A stretch of 64,000 bases of DNA from Ipomoea triloba (GCF_003576645.1 NC_044918.1:20514148-20578147), one strand, 5' to 3'; shown: positions 25,225-37,373, counted from the first letter of the stretch. Numbers and translations: made by a program. Notes: generated by a model not told the origin, from the letters alone.

Positions 25225-26183
25225 TGATGAGACCGGAATGCAACAAATAAATGATCCATTAAAAGTCTCGAGTGGCCCGGTAACAAGATCTAAGTCAAGG
25301 AAGATTCAAGAGGCTTTTAACACTTTTGTGCAAACAGATTGGAGTCCAACATCTTTTTGTGAAGAAGAAGATCAATCTGGAAAAATAATTCTATTCAATT
25401 GTCTTCACATAAAAACTTTTGAAGACAATTCAGACTTCAGTATCAGATCAAATTTCCCGGTGTGAAATTATTTGCAAGGTGTATTTTTTTTTAGGTGGGA
25501 AACTACTTTGCAAGAATTGTATTTTTTATTTTTGGGTGGAAATTACTTTTGCAAAATGTTGTATTTTTAATTTTGGGTGGGAAATTATTTTGTATTTTAA
25601 TTTTGGGTGGGGAATTATTTTGTATTTTTAATTTTGGGTGGGAATTACTTTTACAAAGTTGTAATTTTTTATTTTGGGTGGGATTAGTGACCTAGAATAT
25701 TTAATACCTTATTTTCCCCTATAAATACCCCATAAACCCAATGGTTTGAGACACACCTTGTAAGAATTCAATTTGAGTGAAATTTCTCTCTTTTCTTTGC
25801 ATGAGAAGTGCATTGAAGTTTAGGTTGTTTGTGAGAAGCATTCAATCTTGGTAGGCTAGTGAGAAGCTAGTTTATCCCTTTATCTTGTTCTTTATATTCA
25901 CACACATATCCAAAAACCCAAAAAGAATACTATTACTCATATTATATAGCTAATTTTATTTTTGTATCTTAATTCTAGTGCTAGATTCCTAATACTCTAA
26001 TTCTTAGCCTTGCTTAATAATCTAAGGGTTGAGAGTGTTATTTGTTAGTTTGGTGAGGCTTTGTAGAGTTGGGATCTCAAAATCCAAGAGTCTACAAGGT
26101 AAGATCCTCTTTTGGACACGAAAGGTTCTTGAGTGATTCCTTGAGTGTGCACTTATTGCGGGAAGCAATCCGTGTACGCATCA
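25225..26183 (+). repeat. 5' LTR of the CRM-type element
   Basis: Begins TGATGAGACC and ends ACGCATCA. A TATA box (TATAAATA, 25720-25727) precedes the probable transcription start. The first 241 bp duplicate the 3' end of the polyprotein frame. A low-complexity block at 25490-25690 repeats TTTTGGGTGGGAAATTA-like units. Confidence 0.95.
25720..25727 (+). promoter_or_regulatory. LTR TATA box
   Basis: TATAAATA within the 5' LTR, about 460 bp before its end. The same box is at 32175-32182 in the 3' LTR. Confidence 0.7.
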
Positions 26184-26186
26184 GTT

Positions 26187-26200
26187 TGGTATCAGAGCCA
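26187..26200 (+). other. Primer binding site (initiator tRNA-Met), CRM-type element
   Basis: TGGTATCAGAGCCA begins 4 bases after the 5' LTR. It is complementary to the 3' end of plant initiator tRNA-Met, which primes minus-strand synthesis. Confidence 0.92.
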
Positions 26201-26845
26201 AGTTCCTTTTTTTTTTCTTCTTATTCTATCATTCCTATCTTTAATTTCCTTTTTTTTCTCTCTCTTATTCCATTATTCCTATCTGTAATTTCATATTTAC
26301 TGTTGTTCCATTTCCTTTTCCCTTATATCCGTTACGTTCTTGCTTTATTCTATTATTGCTATCTTAAAGTTCATATTTACTCTTCCTTGCTACTTTAAAT
26401 TTCATATCTACTATTGTGTCTATTTTTTTTTTTTATTCATTTCCGTACTTTTACTCTTTATATTCATAGCTTTGATTTGGTGACCTTATAAAGGTTAGAT
26501 ACCATCAAGCTTCTTTTAATCTATTCTACTATTGTATTTTTAATTTAGTTGAAGTTTACTTTATTGGAGGTTTGTTAAAAAACAAAAAGAAAAAAAAAGG
26601 AAAAAAAAAAGAAGAAAAAAAAAAACAAAACAAAACAAAAAGAGCAAAGAAAAAAAAAAGAAAGAATAAGGTTGGTTTGATTTTTAGTTTGAATTGTTGA
26701 ATTTATATCTAAGCATTACCTGAAATTAATTGTGCTCTGTTTCTTTCTATCACATATACTTCTTCTACTTTCTTTGTTTCTTACAAAAAAAAAAAAAAAA
26801 CCACCTGTGTCAGTTTCAAACACACTCTGTGTCAGTTTCTACATT

Positions 26846-26988
26846 ACTCTGTACATGCTATTTCCTACCTTTCGTGCTTACTAGACTACTCTGTACATGC
26901 TATTTCCTACCTTTCGTGCTTACTAGACTCAAACTCTACAAGTGTTTCCTACCTTTCGTGCTTACTAGACTCAAACTCTACAAGTGTT
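26846..26988 (+). repeat. Tandem repeats in the CRM element leader
   Basis: The word TTTCCTACCTTTCGTGCTTA occurs three times at spacings of about 43 and 46 bp, with variable joining pieces. It lies in the roughly 1-kb untranslated leader between primer site and gag, which also contains poly-A/purine tracts at 26575-26665. Confidence 0.85.
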
Positions 26989-27177
26989 TGGTTTGTTGTT
27001 TGTGGTGGATACAACCCTTGTGAATTTTAAGCTTTGTTAAGGGCCAAGAGGAAAAGAACTAGTATTTGAGAAAAAAAAAAAGTAAAAAAAAAAAGAGTGA
27101 ATGAACTGTGAGTGATTAAATATTTCCTTTTGATTACTATCTTCTTATTTTTTTGCATTTTTTTTTTACTTAAAGGA

Positions 27178-30100
27178 ATGTCAAGCATGGCTAGTACTAG
27201 TGAACAAGGTAGTATTATTGCCCAAATGGAGAAAATGATGACCATGATGAAAGATCTTAGTGATAGGCTACAAAACATAGAAAATCAAAGAGTGAGAGTT
27301 GAAAATGAGGGAGTACAAAATCATGAGGGAGGAAACCAAGAAGAGAGGAGGGGTAGAGAAATAACAAGATATAATAGTTTACCTCGCATGCTCCCTAGAA
27401 GATTTGTGGAAGAAAGGGTAGATAATAATCTTAGCTCTTTAAGAATGGAAATGCCTACTTTTAATGGGGATGATGAACCCGAAGTTTTCTTAAATTGGGT
27501 AGATGAAGTGGAGGATATTTTTGGGCTTCATAACTTTGGGGAAGAAAAGAAGTTTAAAACAGCCATAGCATCCCTAAAAGATTTTGCTAAATTGTGGTGG
27601 AAACAACTTAGTCGTAGGCGTCTAGAAGACCAAGATGAACCTATAGAGACATGGGGAGAGCTTAAGAGGGAGATGAGAAGGAAGTTTGTGCCTAGTAATT
27701 TTTATCGTGATATGCGCAGAAAATTACAAGAACTCAAACAAGGCAGCAAGTCCGTTCGTGAGTTCTACAAGGAGATGGAGAGATTGAAGGCACGAGCAAA
27801 TATCCAGGAGGATGACGAGACCACCATAGCCCGTATCCTTGAAGGATTCAACCGTGATATTCGAAGAGAACTCCGCAACCAAGAATTTGACGACGTGGAC
27901 AAATTGGTTCGAGTTGCTTCGAAGGTAGAAGATGAGCTGAGATCTGAAAGGGGAAGCAAACCATCTGTGTCTTCTCAATGGGATCAACCAAGGAGGGCTA
28001 CTAACAACTCCTATCAGTTAAGGACACAAAAGGAGTACTCTCGACCATCCCACACCCAGGAGGAGAAGAAAAATAACCAAAGGGAGAAAGAGAAGTTCCA
28101 AGAGAGCTCAAAGCAAAAGGTTAGTACTGTGACATGTTACAGGTGTCAAGGCCGAGGACATTATGCTCGAGAATGCCCCAACACCAAAAAAATTCTCACC
28201 ACCGGCAAAGATGAGCGAGAATACATGTCCGCAAATGAATCTGATGACGAAGAGTTGGAGCCTATCGGAGAAAGACAAAAAGATGACCATTCTGAAGAAG
28301 AAGTGCAAGAAGATGATGCTCTACATTTCAACTGCGTTGTCCACAAAGCCTTGAGCACTCTAGTTGTCCTAGATCAAGAAGAACAACGAGAGAACATCTT
28401 CTATGGAAAATGCAAGATTCCTGGTGCTACATGCAGTTTCATCATTGATGGGGGGAGTTGTACCAATGTGATCAGCGAGGATGTAGTTAATGCAATGAAA
28501 ATACCAACAATCCAACATCCTCAACCCTATAAGCTACAATGGCTTAATGATGATGGTGAACTCAAGGTACACAAACAAGCCCTCATTTCTATTTCTATTG
28601 GAAAATATCAAGATGATGTGTTATGTGATGTCATCCCAATGCATGCTTGTCACATCTTGCTTGGTCGGCCATGGCAATATGACCGAGACACCTTACACCA
28701 TGGTAAGACAAACAAGTACACCATTCATAAAGGAGGTAAGAAGTATACTTTGACTCCACTAGCACCAAAAGAAGTGTACAACCTACAAGTGCAATCAAAA
28801 AAATTGAGAGAAGAACTTGCCCAAAAGGCAAAAGAGGCCATGAAGGAAACCACTAGTGGAAAACAAAATACCATAGCTCATGAGAAGAAGCAAAGAAAGG
28901 AAGGGATGAAGAAGGACACTACGCAATCCTCTCATAATTTGCTCATGACAAAGGGAGAAGTGGAGCAAGCCTTAAGAAGGGGAGAGGGAGTTTTCTTACT
29001 TTACCCGATTGATTTTTGTTTAAATGTTATTAAAAGTGAAATTATCCCTTCTGATGTTTCTGCTTTGCTTTCTGAATTTGCAGATGTCTTTCCTGAAGAG
29101 TTACCAAAGGGGTTACCTCCAATTCGTGGGATTGAGCATCAAATTGATCTCATACCTGGAGCAAGTTTGCCTAATAGACCGGCATATCGCACTAATCCTG
29201 ACGAGGCCAAGGAGATTCAACGACAAGTTGATGAGTTGTTACAAGCTGGATTCATCCAAGAAAGCCTCAGTCCATGTGCTGTACCCGTACTACTTGTACC
29301 AAAGAAAGATGGCACGTGGCGGATGTGTGTTGATTGTCGCGCCATCAATAACATCACGGTAAAGTATCGCTATCCTATTCCTAGGTTAGATGATATGCTT
29401 GATGAATTGCATGGGGCTGAAATTTTCAGTAAAATAGATCTAAGAAGAGGTTATCATCAAATTAGAATGCAAAAGGGAGATGAATGGAAAACTGCCTTCA
29501 AGACTAAAAATGGTCTCTATGAATGGTTAGTTATGCCGTTTGGATTAACAAATGCCCCTAGCACCTTCATGAGATTGATGAACCATGTTCTTAGGAATTT
29601 TATTGGAAAATTTGTTGTTGTGTATTTTGATGATATTCTCATTTACAGCAAAGACCCTCAAAAGCATATAATACATCTTAAAGAAGTCTTTCTTGTTTTA
29701 AGAAGAGAACAATTGTATGCTAACCTTGAGAAATGCTATTTTGGTGTGGAAAGTGTTGTTTTTCTTGGTTTTATAGTAAGTTCTAAAGGCATTGAAGTAG
29801 ATGAGACCAAGATACAAGCAATTCGAGATTGGCCAACACCAAAAACAGCAACTGAAGTCCGTAGTTTCCATGGTCTTGCCAGTTTCTATCGGAGATTTGT
29901 CAAGGACTTCAGTACAATTGCAGCCCCATTGAATGAACTTGTGAAAAAAGATGTTAAATTTGAATGGGGCCCTAAACAAGAACAAGCCTTTCAAACCCTC
30001 AAGGAAAAATTGTGTTCTGCTCAGGTACTTTCGTTACCAAACTTTGATAAAACTTTTGAGATTGAGTGTGATGCATCTGGGATAGGTATTGGAGCTGTTC

Positions 30101-31920
30101 TTATGCAAGAAGGACATCCTATTGCCTACTTTAGTGAGAAATTAAGTGGTCCTGCACTTAATTACTCTACATATGATAAGGAGTTATATGCACTTGTAAG
30201 AACTCTTGAGACTTGGGAGCATTACCTATGGTTTAAAGAGTTTGTCATACATTCCGATCATGAGGCACTCAAACACCTTAGGGGGCAAGGTAAGTTAAGC
30301 AAGAGACATGCGAAATGGCTTGAGTTTATTGAAGCATTTCCGTATGTTATCAAGTATAAACAAGGTAAGGAAAATCGAGTGGCTGATGCTTTATCTCGAA
30401 GGTATGCTCTACTTTCATCATTACAAGCCAAATTACTTGGTTTTGAATTTCTCAAAGAATTGTATATTAATGATGTTGATTTTGCAGAAAAATATAAGGC
30501 ATGTTCTACAACTCCAATTGGCAAATATTATCTACTTGATGGATATTTGTTCAAAGAAAATAGATTGTGTGTGCCAAATTGTTCTTTAAGAGAAATGTTT
30601 ATTAAGGAAGCCCATAGTGGTGGATTAATGGGACACTTCGGTGTGACTAAAACTTATGAAGTCCTACATGGACACTTCTTTTGGCCCAAGTTAAGAAGGG
30701 ATGTGGAATTGTTTGTTAGCAAATGTGTTACTTGCAAACAAGCTAAATCACGATCTCTCCCACAAGGGTTATACACACCATTAATTGTTCCTAAGGAACC
30801 CTGGACTGATTTATCTATGGATTTTATAGTAGGGTTACCTAGAAGTAGAAGGGGCCATGACTCAATCTATGTTGTTGTTGATCGATTTAGTAAAATGGCT
30901 CATTTTATTGGTTGTCACAAAACTAATGATGCCTCTCATATTGCAGATTTATTCTTCAAAGAGGTAGTGCGTTTACATGGGATTCCACGCACCATTGTGT
31001 CCGATCGAGATGCCAAGTTTCTAAGTCATTTTTGGCGAATACTTTGGGGAAAGCTTGGTACAAAACTTTTGTACTCTACTGCTTGTCATCCACAAACAGA
31101 TGGCCAAACCGAAGTTGTGAATAGAACTCTAACACAACTTCTAAGGGTAGTCATTAGAAAAAACCTCAAGTCTTGGGAAGAAAGCTTACCATATGTGGAG
31201 TTTGCTTATAACCGAGCTATACATTCCACTACAAATATGTCACCATTTGAGGTTGCTTATGGTTTTAATCCATTAACCCCCTTAGATTTGATTCCCTTAC
31301 ATGTGAATGATAAGGAATGTGCGGATGCTGCTAAGAAAGCTCAAGGGATTCGTGAATTTCATTCCAAGGTTCGAGCTCAAATTGAAAAGAAAAATGAGCA
31401 ATACGCTCAAAAGGCCAACAAGGGACGCAAGGCAATAATTTTTAAACCCGGAGATTGGGTTTGGATCCACTACAACAAAAACAGATTTCCAAACCAACGC
31501 AAGTCCAAGTTGATGCCTCGAGGAGATGGACCTTTCCAAGTGCTTGAAAGAATCAATGACAATGCATACAAATTAGATCTTCGAGGTGAGCATAGTGTTT
31601 CTTCTACATTTAATGTTGCTGATTTAGCTCCTTTTGAATTTTCAGATTCGGGGACGAATCTTTTTCAAGAAGGGGAGGATGATGAGACCGGAATGCAACA
31701 AATAAATGATCCATTAAAAGTCTCGAGTGGCCCGGTAACAAGATCTAAGTCAAGGAAGATTCAAGAGGCTTTTAACACTTTTGTGCAAACAGATTGGAGT
31801 CCAACATCTTTTTGTGAAGAAGAAGATCAATCTGGAAAAATAATTCTATTCAATTGTCTTCACATAAAAACTTTTGAAGACAATTCAGACTTCAGTATCA
31901 GATCAAATTTCCCGGTGTGA
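27178..31920 (+). CDS. Gag-Pol polyprotein of CRM-type Ty3/gypsy element
   Basis: One uninterrupted frame of about 1580 codons, taken to start at the ATG at 27178; an upstream in-frame ATG at 27112 would add a hydrophobic leader and is less likely. Order: gag with WWKQL and [14 protein letters not shown]; zinc knuckle [15 protein letters not shown] (about 319); aspartic protease [12 protein letters not shown] (about 424); reverse transcriptase with [10 protein letters not shown] (about 815); RNase [14 protein letters not shown] (about 963); integrase with the HHCC finger near 1144-1185 and the D-D-E core including [15 protein letters not shown] and [10 protein letters not shown]. The frame continues through the polypurine tract and 241 bp into the 3' LTR, giving a tail of about 80 residues coded by the LTR. 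This overlap is a known trait of some CRM elements. Intact catalytic residues suggest a functional product. Confidence 0.94.
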   Translation: MSSMASTSEQGSIIAQMEKMMTMMKDLSDRLQNIENQRVRVENEGVQNHEGGNQEERRGREITRYNSLPRMLPRRFVEERVDNNLSSLRMEMPTFNGDDEPEVFLNWVDEVEDIFGLHNFGEEKKFKTAIASLKDFAKLWWKQLSRRRLEDQDEPIETWGELKREMRRKFVPSNFYRDMRRKLQELKQGSKSVREFYKEMERLKARANIQEDDETTIARILEGFNRDIRRELRNQEFDDVDKLVRVASKVEDELRSERGSKPSVSSQWDQPRRATNNSYQLRTQKEYSRPSHTQEEKKNNQREKEKFQESSKQKVSTVTCYRCQGRGHYARECPNTKKILTTGKDEREYMSANESDDEELEPIGERQKDDHSEEEVQEDDALHFNCVVHKALSTLVVLDQEEQRENIFYGKCKIPGATCSFIIDGGSCTNVISEDVVNAMKIPTIQHPQPYKLQWLNDDGELKVHKQALISISIGKYQDDVLCDVIPMHACHILLGRPWQYDRDTLHHGKTNKYTIHKGGKKYTLTPLAPKEVYNLQVQSKKLREELAQKAKEAMKETTSGKQNTIAHEKKQRKEGMKKDTTQSSHNLLMTKGEVEQALRRGEGVFLLYPIDFCLNVIKSEIIPSDVSALLSEFADVFPEELPKGLPPIRGIEHQIDLIPGASLPNRPAYRTNPDEAKEIQRQVDELLQAGFIQESLSPCAVPVLLVPKKDGTWRMCVDCRAINNITVKYRYPIPRLDDMLDELHGAEIFSKIDLRRGYHQIRMQKGDEWKTAFKTKNGLYEWLVMPFGLTNAPSTFMRLMNHVLRNFIGKFVVVYFDDILIYSKDPQKHIIHLKEVFLVLRREQLYANLEKCYFGVESVVFLGFIVSSKGIEVDETKIQAIRDWPTPKTATEVRSFHGLASFYRRFVKDFSTIAAPLNELVKKDVKFEWGPKQEQAFQTLKEKLCSAQVLSLPNFDKTFEIECDASGIGIGAVLMQEGHPIAYFSEKLSGPALNYSTYDKELYALVRTLETWEHYLWFKEFVIHSDHEALKHLRGQGKLSKRHAKWLEFIEAFPYVIKYKQGKENRVADALSRRYALLSSLQAKLLGFEFLKELYINDVDFAEKYKACSTTPIGKYYLLDGYLFKENRLCVPNCSLREMFIKEAHSGGLMGHFGVTKTYEVLHGHFFWPKLRRDVELFVSKCVTCKQAKSRSLPQGLYTPLIVPKEPWTDLSMDFIVGLPRSRRGHDSIYVVVDRFSKMAHFIGCHKTNDASHIADLFFKEVVRLHGIPRTIVSDRDAKFLSHFWRILWGKLGTKLLYSTACHPQTDGQTEVVNRTLTQLLRVVIRKNLKSWEESLPYVEFAYNRAIHSTTNMSPFEVAYGFNPLTPLDLIPLHVNDKECADAAKKAQGIREFHSKVRAQIEKKNEQYAQKANKGRKAIIFKPGDWVWIHYNKNRFPNQRKSKLMPRGDGPFQVLERINDNAYKLDLRGEHSVSSTFNVADLAPFEFSDSGTNLFQEGEDDETGMQQINDPLKVSSGPVTRSKSRKIQEAFNTFVQTDWSPTSFCEEEDQSGKIILFNCLHIKTFEDNSDFSIRSNFPV
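31667..31679 (+). other. Polypurine tract, CRM-type element
   Basis: AAGAAGGGGAGGA ends directly at the 3' LTR. It primes plus-strand synthesis. Unusually it is also coding, since the polyprotein frame runs through it. Confidence 0.88.
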
Positions 31921-32638
31921 AATTATTTGCAAGGTGTATTTTTTTTTAGGTGGGAAACTACTTTGCAAGAATTGTATTTTTTATTTTTGGGTGGAAATTA
32001 CTTTTGCAAAATGTTGTATTTTTAATTTTGGGTGGGAAATTATTTTGTATTTTAATTTTGGGTGGGGAATTATTTTGTATTTTTAATTTTGGGTGGGAAT
32101 TACTTTTACAAAGTTGTAATTTTTTATTTTGGGTGGGATTAGTGACCTAGAATATTTAATACCTTATTTTCCCCTATAAATACCCCATAAACCCAATGGT
32201 TTGAGACACACCTTGTAAGAATTCAATTTGAGTGAAATTTCTCTCTTTTCTTTGCATGAGAAGTGCATTGAAGTTTAGGTTGTTTGTGAGAAGCATTCAA
32301 TCTTGGTAGGCTAGTGAGAAGCTAGTTTATCCCTTTATCTTGTTCTTTATATTCACACACATATCCAAAAACCCAAAAAGAATACTATTACTCATATTAT
32401 ATAGCTAATTTTATTTTTGTATCTTAATTCTAGTGCTAGATTCCTAATACTCTAATTCTTAGCCTTGCTTAATAATCTAAGGGTTGAGAGTATTATTTGT
32501 TAGTTTGGTGAGGCTTTGTAGAGTTGGGATCTCAAAATCCAAGAGTCTACAAGGTAAGATCCTCTTTTGGACACGAAAGGTTCTTGAGTGATTCCTTGAG
32601 TGTGCACTTATTGCGGGAAGCAATCCGTGTACGCATCA
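31680..32638 (+). repeat. 3' LTR of the CRM-type element
   Basis: 959 bp, the same length as the 5' LTR. The one difference I see is in GAGAGTGTTA (5' copy, near 26031) against GAGAGTATTA (3' copy). Its first 241 bp encode the polyprotein C terminus. Confidence 0.95.
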
Positions 32639-32643
32639 ACTTA

Positions 32644-33163
32644 TATCTCCATTATTTATAAATTTTAAATATTGTTTCAATCATAATATTATCATCGATC
32701 TATTAAATCAAACAATTGTTGTATCATAGGATCATTATCCCTTAACCCAAACGTTGAACCAAGCGTCTTATCCGTAAACAATTTAGCCTTCAACTAACTA
32801 ATTTTTTTTTTTTAATTATTGAGTAATGAGTAATGACTCTGACTTATCTCTTCTCTCAAAAAAAGAATGTTACGGAGGTAATAAATAGGTGGGCAAAGTG
32901 GATTGACAATTTGACAGTGAAAAAATCTACCACACCAATCAGTAATCAGTAGTTGATAAATTGTAGGGGGCCTAAGTAGTACAGTTGGGTTGTTGATTGA
33001 CAAGGATCCCTAACAATCTACTTACCGTTTAAAAAAAAAAAAACAAAAAAAAAAAAAACAATCTACTTACCCATCCAACTGCCACCAAACCATTCAAATC
33101 GACTATATATATTTGGAGTATAAAACATCATTTCCACGTCTCAATCCTTCCCATGAAAGGTAT
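32644..33163. other. Intergenic, no gene seen
   Basis: Right flank of the CRM insertion. AT-rich with an interrupted poly-A tract at 33029-33059. No coding or RNA feature recognised. Confidence 0.45.
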
Positions 33164-33503
33164 GTTTGGTTCAAAAAAAAATATTTAAAAAGAAATGGAA
33201 TTAAAATTTCAAGAAAAAGAAATTACCAGAAAGATTAATTCTATTGTTTGGTTTGTGGAAAGAAATTACTGAAAATTCGTTGTTTGGATTGGGTCAAAAA
33301 CTCGGAATGATAAGGAATAATGAGTATAAAGACTAAAATACCGCTACACAATGATAATGATAATGAGTAAAAATTATCCACTCATGTGATACTTTCTTCA
33401 CAACTTTCATGAAAAACAAAATATCACCCATCCCCTTGAAAAACTTTTTCATCAAAACTAAGTAAAATATTTTCTTGCGGAAAAAGTTTTCCATGAACCA
33501 AAC
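33164..33503. mobile_element. MITE-like element with GTTTGGTTCA ends
   Basis: Begins gtttggttca and ends tgaaccaaac, with an AT-rich interior that repeats TTGTTTGGTTTGTGG. It belongs to the same broad end type as the elements at 7.9, 33.7 and 45.3 kb. Target duplication unclear; boundaries approximate. Confidence 0.5.
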
Positions 33504-33685
33504 GGAGACCCTCAAATCAATTTCCTAATTTTTGAGAAAAAAAGTTAATTTCCTTTGTTTAGTTCATGGAATTCATTTCCCAAAGGAAGTACAATTCCTC
33601 ATATTTGAGAAAAATGTTTTCTTTATTAAAGATAGGTATTTCGTATTTTGTTTTTTATAAAAAAAAAAAGTTTTCTTTATGGCAT

Positions 33686-34528
33686 GTTTGGTTCATGAAA
33701 TAGATCAGGAATGGAATATCATTATTTTGAATACATAGACATATTGCATTGTTTGGTTCGGCCATTTTGTCAAAGAAATAACATTCCTGAGAATGAGCTA
33801 TTACCTTTGCAAAGGGAATAGTCATTCCTAGGAGGCTTTGGTATGTATTAGCTATTCTCATGTTCTTGGGAATAGCTTTTATATAACAAATACCAAAAAT
33901 ACTCTTTACACATTATTTAATATTTATATTTAATAAATATAATGTATTATGTAAATGTATATATTTAATTAATTATAATTTTTACCTATCAATATATATA
34001 ATATTTAAATAAATTATATGTATATATACACACACACACATACACACATAAATAATAATAATAATAATTATTATTATTATTATACATATATACATACATA
34101 CATGTATGTTTGTTTATATTTGAGTTGTCTTTAATTAATAACTTTTTAATATAAATATGTATTTTTATTATAATATATGGAGCAATAATACTAATAATTG
34201 TTATTGTTGTTATTATTATTCTATTTCTCTCTCACATACACATATCAGCGCGTGTGTGTGTGTGTATATATCATAATCATCATAAACATCATCATTATCA
34301 TTCTTATTATTTTGTATTAGGGCATTTATGTCATTAAAACTATTCCTTTAACCAACCAAACACTGTAATATAATTTCTAAAGTCTATTTCTTCAGCGAAC
34401 CAAACAATAGAATACAAATATTATTATATTTCTTACATATTTCATTTCATATGGAATAACATCCATATTCCTTGTGGAATAGCATTCCTATTCCCTGGCC
34501 TCTAAATTCATTTCGTAGTGAACCAAAC
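33686..34528. mobile_element. Larger MITE-like element with GTTTGGTTCA ends
   Basis: Begins gtttggttcatgaaat and ends atttcgtagtgaaccaaac (imperfect inverted ends). The interior is AT-rich with CA, ATA and ATT microsatellites (34028-34080) and repeated GGAATA/TATTCC words. No transposase frame. Boundaries approximate. Confidence 0.5.
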
Positions 34529-35320
34529 GCGTTGTTACTCTCTTAGTAGGTTGCCCTTATAAAGTTTTCTTAAATACTCTTATTATTATTGTTATTGTTG
34601 TGTAGGGGTATATTAATCTTTATATTCATTATTTCTTACAATTTCAAACTCAAACAAACAATTGAATCAAATAAGTTACAAAATAAAAAGATTTCATACA
34701 AAGAATTTACATAATGATTAATTGCAAAATAAATTTAATAAATTTCAAACTCAAACAAACAATTGAATCAAGTGAGTTACAAGATAATAATAAAAAAAAG
34801 ATTTCATACAAAGAATTTACATAATGATTAATTGCCAAAATAAATTTAATAAAGTAATGGCATATCAAGGAGACAAGGAGTAGAAGTACGAAGTGATTTT
34901 ACACAACTGTTGTTATATTTTTCTTGATTTAGATCGTTGGATATGAATGTGATTAACAAAAGATGTAAGTACCTAACTTCAATTATTATGAACTGTAGGG
35001 GTTGGAGCGAAATTATCCCTTGTAATTTCACACTTCGAAAATGCCGAATGAACTGACTTTTCCTTGGTTGGGGTACAATGACACCTCTCATGGACATGGA
35101 ATAATTCAATTGTTTAATGACATGACTTTTATGTGGAGGTCAAAACCTTTATTGTCTTGTCTCCTATCACTTTGCCGACATCACAACTCCCCACTTCTCC
35201 AACTATTTCGATCGGCAAATCAAAAGATTAAAAAGGAAAAAAGTCTAATCCCAATTCCGCAATTCGCAATATTCGTTTTGCCAAACGCGCCCACAAACTC
35301 ATCTATCGTTATATTTATGA
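34529..35320. other. Intergenic with a local direct duplication
   Basis: About 75 bp are duplicated: caatttcaaactcaaacaaa... at 34639 and again at 34741, each followed by AAAGATTTCATACAAAGAAT and a shared tail to about 34855. A 104-codon open frame at 35041-35355 matches no family I know and runs into the next foldback repeat. No gene called. Confidence 0.45.
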
Positions 35321-35696
35321 TCCATAGTGCACTGTGGCTGATTCAATATACATAATTTAATTTTATATATAAAATTCATATTTATAATATACAAAATTCA
35401 TGTTCATAATACACATGCACATAAACACGATAAATAAACATGAATTCTGTGCATTATGAACACGAATTTGATGTATTATGTTAAATGTTTAATTCATGTT
35501 CATTATATCGTATTTATATATATGTTTATTATGAACATGAATTTTGTGTATTATGTGAAGTGTTTAATTTATATTCATTATATTGTGTTTATGTGTCGTA
35601 TTATGAACACTAATTCTGTGTATTATGAACATAAATTCAATGCATTATAGAGTCGAATCATATGTATTGGACCAGAGTCCACAATGCACTGTGGAC
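35321..35696. repeat. Foldback-like AT-rich repeat
   Basis: Ends are imperfect inverted repeats (TCCATAGTGCACTGTGG and CCACAATGCACTGTGGA). The interior repeats TATTATGAACATGAATT-like words at least five times in both orientations. Possibly a MITE; no target duplication resolved. Confidence 0.5.
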
Positions 35697-35816
35697 CCTG
35701 GTCCACGATATAAATTGCCCAAACTCATTGCTCATTCATGTGTCAAAGTATTTTACAGAGTATTATTTAATCCAACGATATCAAGATAAAATTATACACT
35801 TATAATTCATACCCAG

Positions 35817-36185
35817 TGATGGTGTAAATGTAAACGGGGGTACGGATTTACACCACGTGTGTTGTTTGATTGTGTATGATGTAGTGTATGTAGTGTGTAT
35901 GCTTGGGGAGGAAAGCTATGGTTTCCTCCCTGGAGAAGAAGAGCCAGAAGAAAGAGAGTGAGGGATGGACATGATGAAAGGATCAAAGAGATCCATGCAT
36001 TTCAGGATGCCAATACAATGGAGGGTCAGGTCCTTTATATAGAAATAGGACCTGACCCTTCAGGAATATAATATTACATTTGACCCTTAACAATTTCTAA
36101 GGGACACCCGACCTTTTAAGGGTATAACAATACACGGACTATACATTATATTTCTACAGTAGTCCCTGGGGGTATTTACCCATCA
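35817..36185 (-). mobile_element. Probable solo LTR
   Basis: A 369-bp block beginning TG and ending CA, with related ends (TGATGGTGTAAAT and the inverse of ATTTACCCATCA). It is flanked by CCCAG (35812-35816) and CCTAG (36186-36190), a 4-of-5 match that could be an aged target duplication. On the minus strand CTATATAAAG (about 36029-36038) makes a good TATA box. No primer site or coding part is next to it, so a solo LTR left by recombination is the simplest reading. Confidence 0.6.
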
Positions 36186-36956
36186 CCTAGCCAATTACGG
36201 CAATTTATATCACGGATCAAGATCCACATATCATTATTATGGATTATAAATGAAAATAATGAGGTATATAATTTATATTTGTAAGGTACAGACTACAGAG
36301 TTTCATAACACAAGACCCAAAAAAAAAAAGCACAATACAATACACATAGACATGTTATATATTTACTTATTTTTCAAATTTGATTTAGGTACATACTTTG
36401 TGTTAATATGTACAGAATTTCACTATACAAGACATAAAAATTTATAATGACAATGGCGAGGTTGGAAACTAATGACGATGAAGGCAACGAAGCCTGAAAA
36501 ATGACAGTGGTTGATGGTTGTGAAGGAAGAAGGCGAAGGAGGAGGATGAATGAGATGATTTACACAGTTAGGGATTTGAGGTAGAAGAAGAACTGTATGC
36601 AAAAAAAAAATAAAAAAAATCATAAATCAATAGAGAACAGATAAAAAGCCATTTATGAAGAAACAAAAATACGCATGTAAAAAATAGGATTTCACAAGGA
36701 AAATCATCGAAAGGATCAAAAGTGTCCAAAAAATATAGTCTATGATGTTAAATAATGACAAAAGCTAGTCTGAGACTGAATTTGAAATTGTCACAAAAAC
36801 AAAGATCTCCCATAAAATTAACTCTATTTAATACGTCATTTTGTACGTTTGAAGATATTTCAAGAAAAATAAAATTAATATTGTTTTTTTAATGCTAATG
36901 ACTCTCAAAATTAATATTAATTGAGTGAAAATTATGACGGAGAACTAAATATGACA
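36186..36956. other. Intergenic, no gene seen
   Basis: AT-rich, with stops in all frames apart from short chance frames. A purine-rich stretch (GGAAGAAGGCGAAGGAGGAGG, shortened) lies near 36525. Nothing else recognised. Confidence 0.45.
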
Positions 36957-36965
36957 ATATTAAAA

Positions 36966-37364
36966 GAGTTAATTCCATTTTTGGTCATAGATTTATAAGT
37001 GATAGTTAACTTTTAGTCTTTTTTTATTAAAGCATCTATATTTAGTCATAGTATTATTGTGGCATGACCATTTTTGGCCATCCTTCAACAAAATTGTTAA
37101 AATGTCGTTAAATACAAGAGCATTTTAATTTTTTTTTTTACAAAGTAAGTTGATCCGCTATATTTTTATTTTTATTTTTTTGAAAAAAATTCATATTTGA
37201 AGACCAAAATTCCCTTGCATTTAAGATGATTTTAACAATTTTGTTGATAAAGGATAAAAGATGGTCATGCCACAATATTACTATGACCAAAATAGAATGT
37301 TTTGAAAAAAAGGACCAAAAGTAAAATAACGGCTATAAATCTAGGACAAAAATAGAATTAACTC
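36966..37364. mobile_element. Mutator-like MITE with 9-bp target duplication
   Basis: A 399-bp element whose halves pair over about 130 bp from each end (GAGTTAATTC... and ...GAATTAACTC). It is bounded by a perfect 9-bp duplication, ATATTAAAA (36957-36965 and 37365-37373). Long inverted repeats plus a 9-bp duplication are the Mutator/MULE signature. No coding capacity. It lies about 355 bp upstream of the EDR2-like start codon. Confidence 0.85.
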
Positions 37365-37373
37365 ATATTAAAA

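Larger units (their letters stand above)
25225..32638 (+). mobile_element. Complete Ty3/gypsy chromovirus, probably CRM lineage
   Basis: A 7414-bp element with two 959-bp LTRs that differ by eye at one base, and a 5-bp target duplication ACTTA (25220-25224 and 32639-32643). A primer site for initiator tRNA-Met follows the 5' LTR, and a polypurine tract precedes the 3' LTR. One open frame encodes gag-protease-RT-RNase H-integrase. The C terminus after the integrase ([29 protein letters not shown], then [15 protein letters not shown]) has no classical chromodomain and fits CRM-type elements. All key catalytic motifs are present, so it may be autonomous and very recently inserted. Confidence 0.93.

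Noticed and set aside
24845..25246. Several overlapping open frames on both strands near the CT repeat
   Set aside because: Low-complexity C/T-rich sequence reads open in many frames; no domain is visible.
25238..25465. Separate small gene in the 5' LTR
   Set aside because: It is the LTR copy of the polyprotein C-terminal tail and has no start context of its own.
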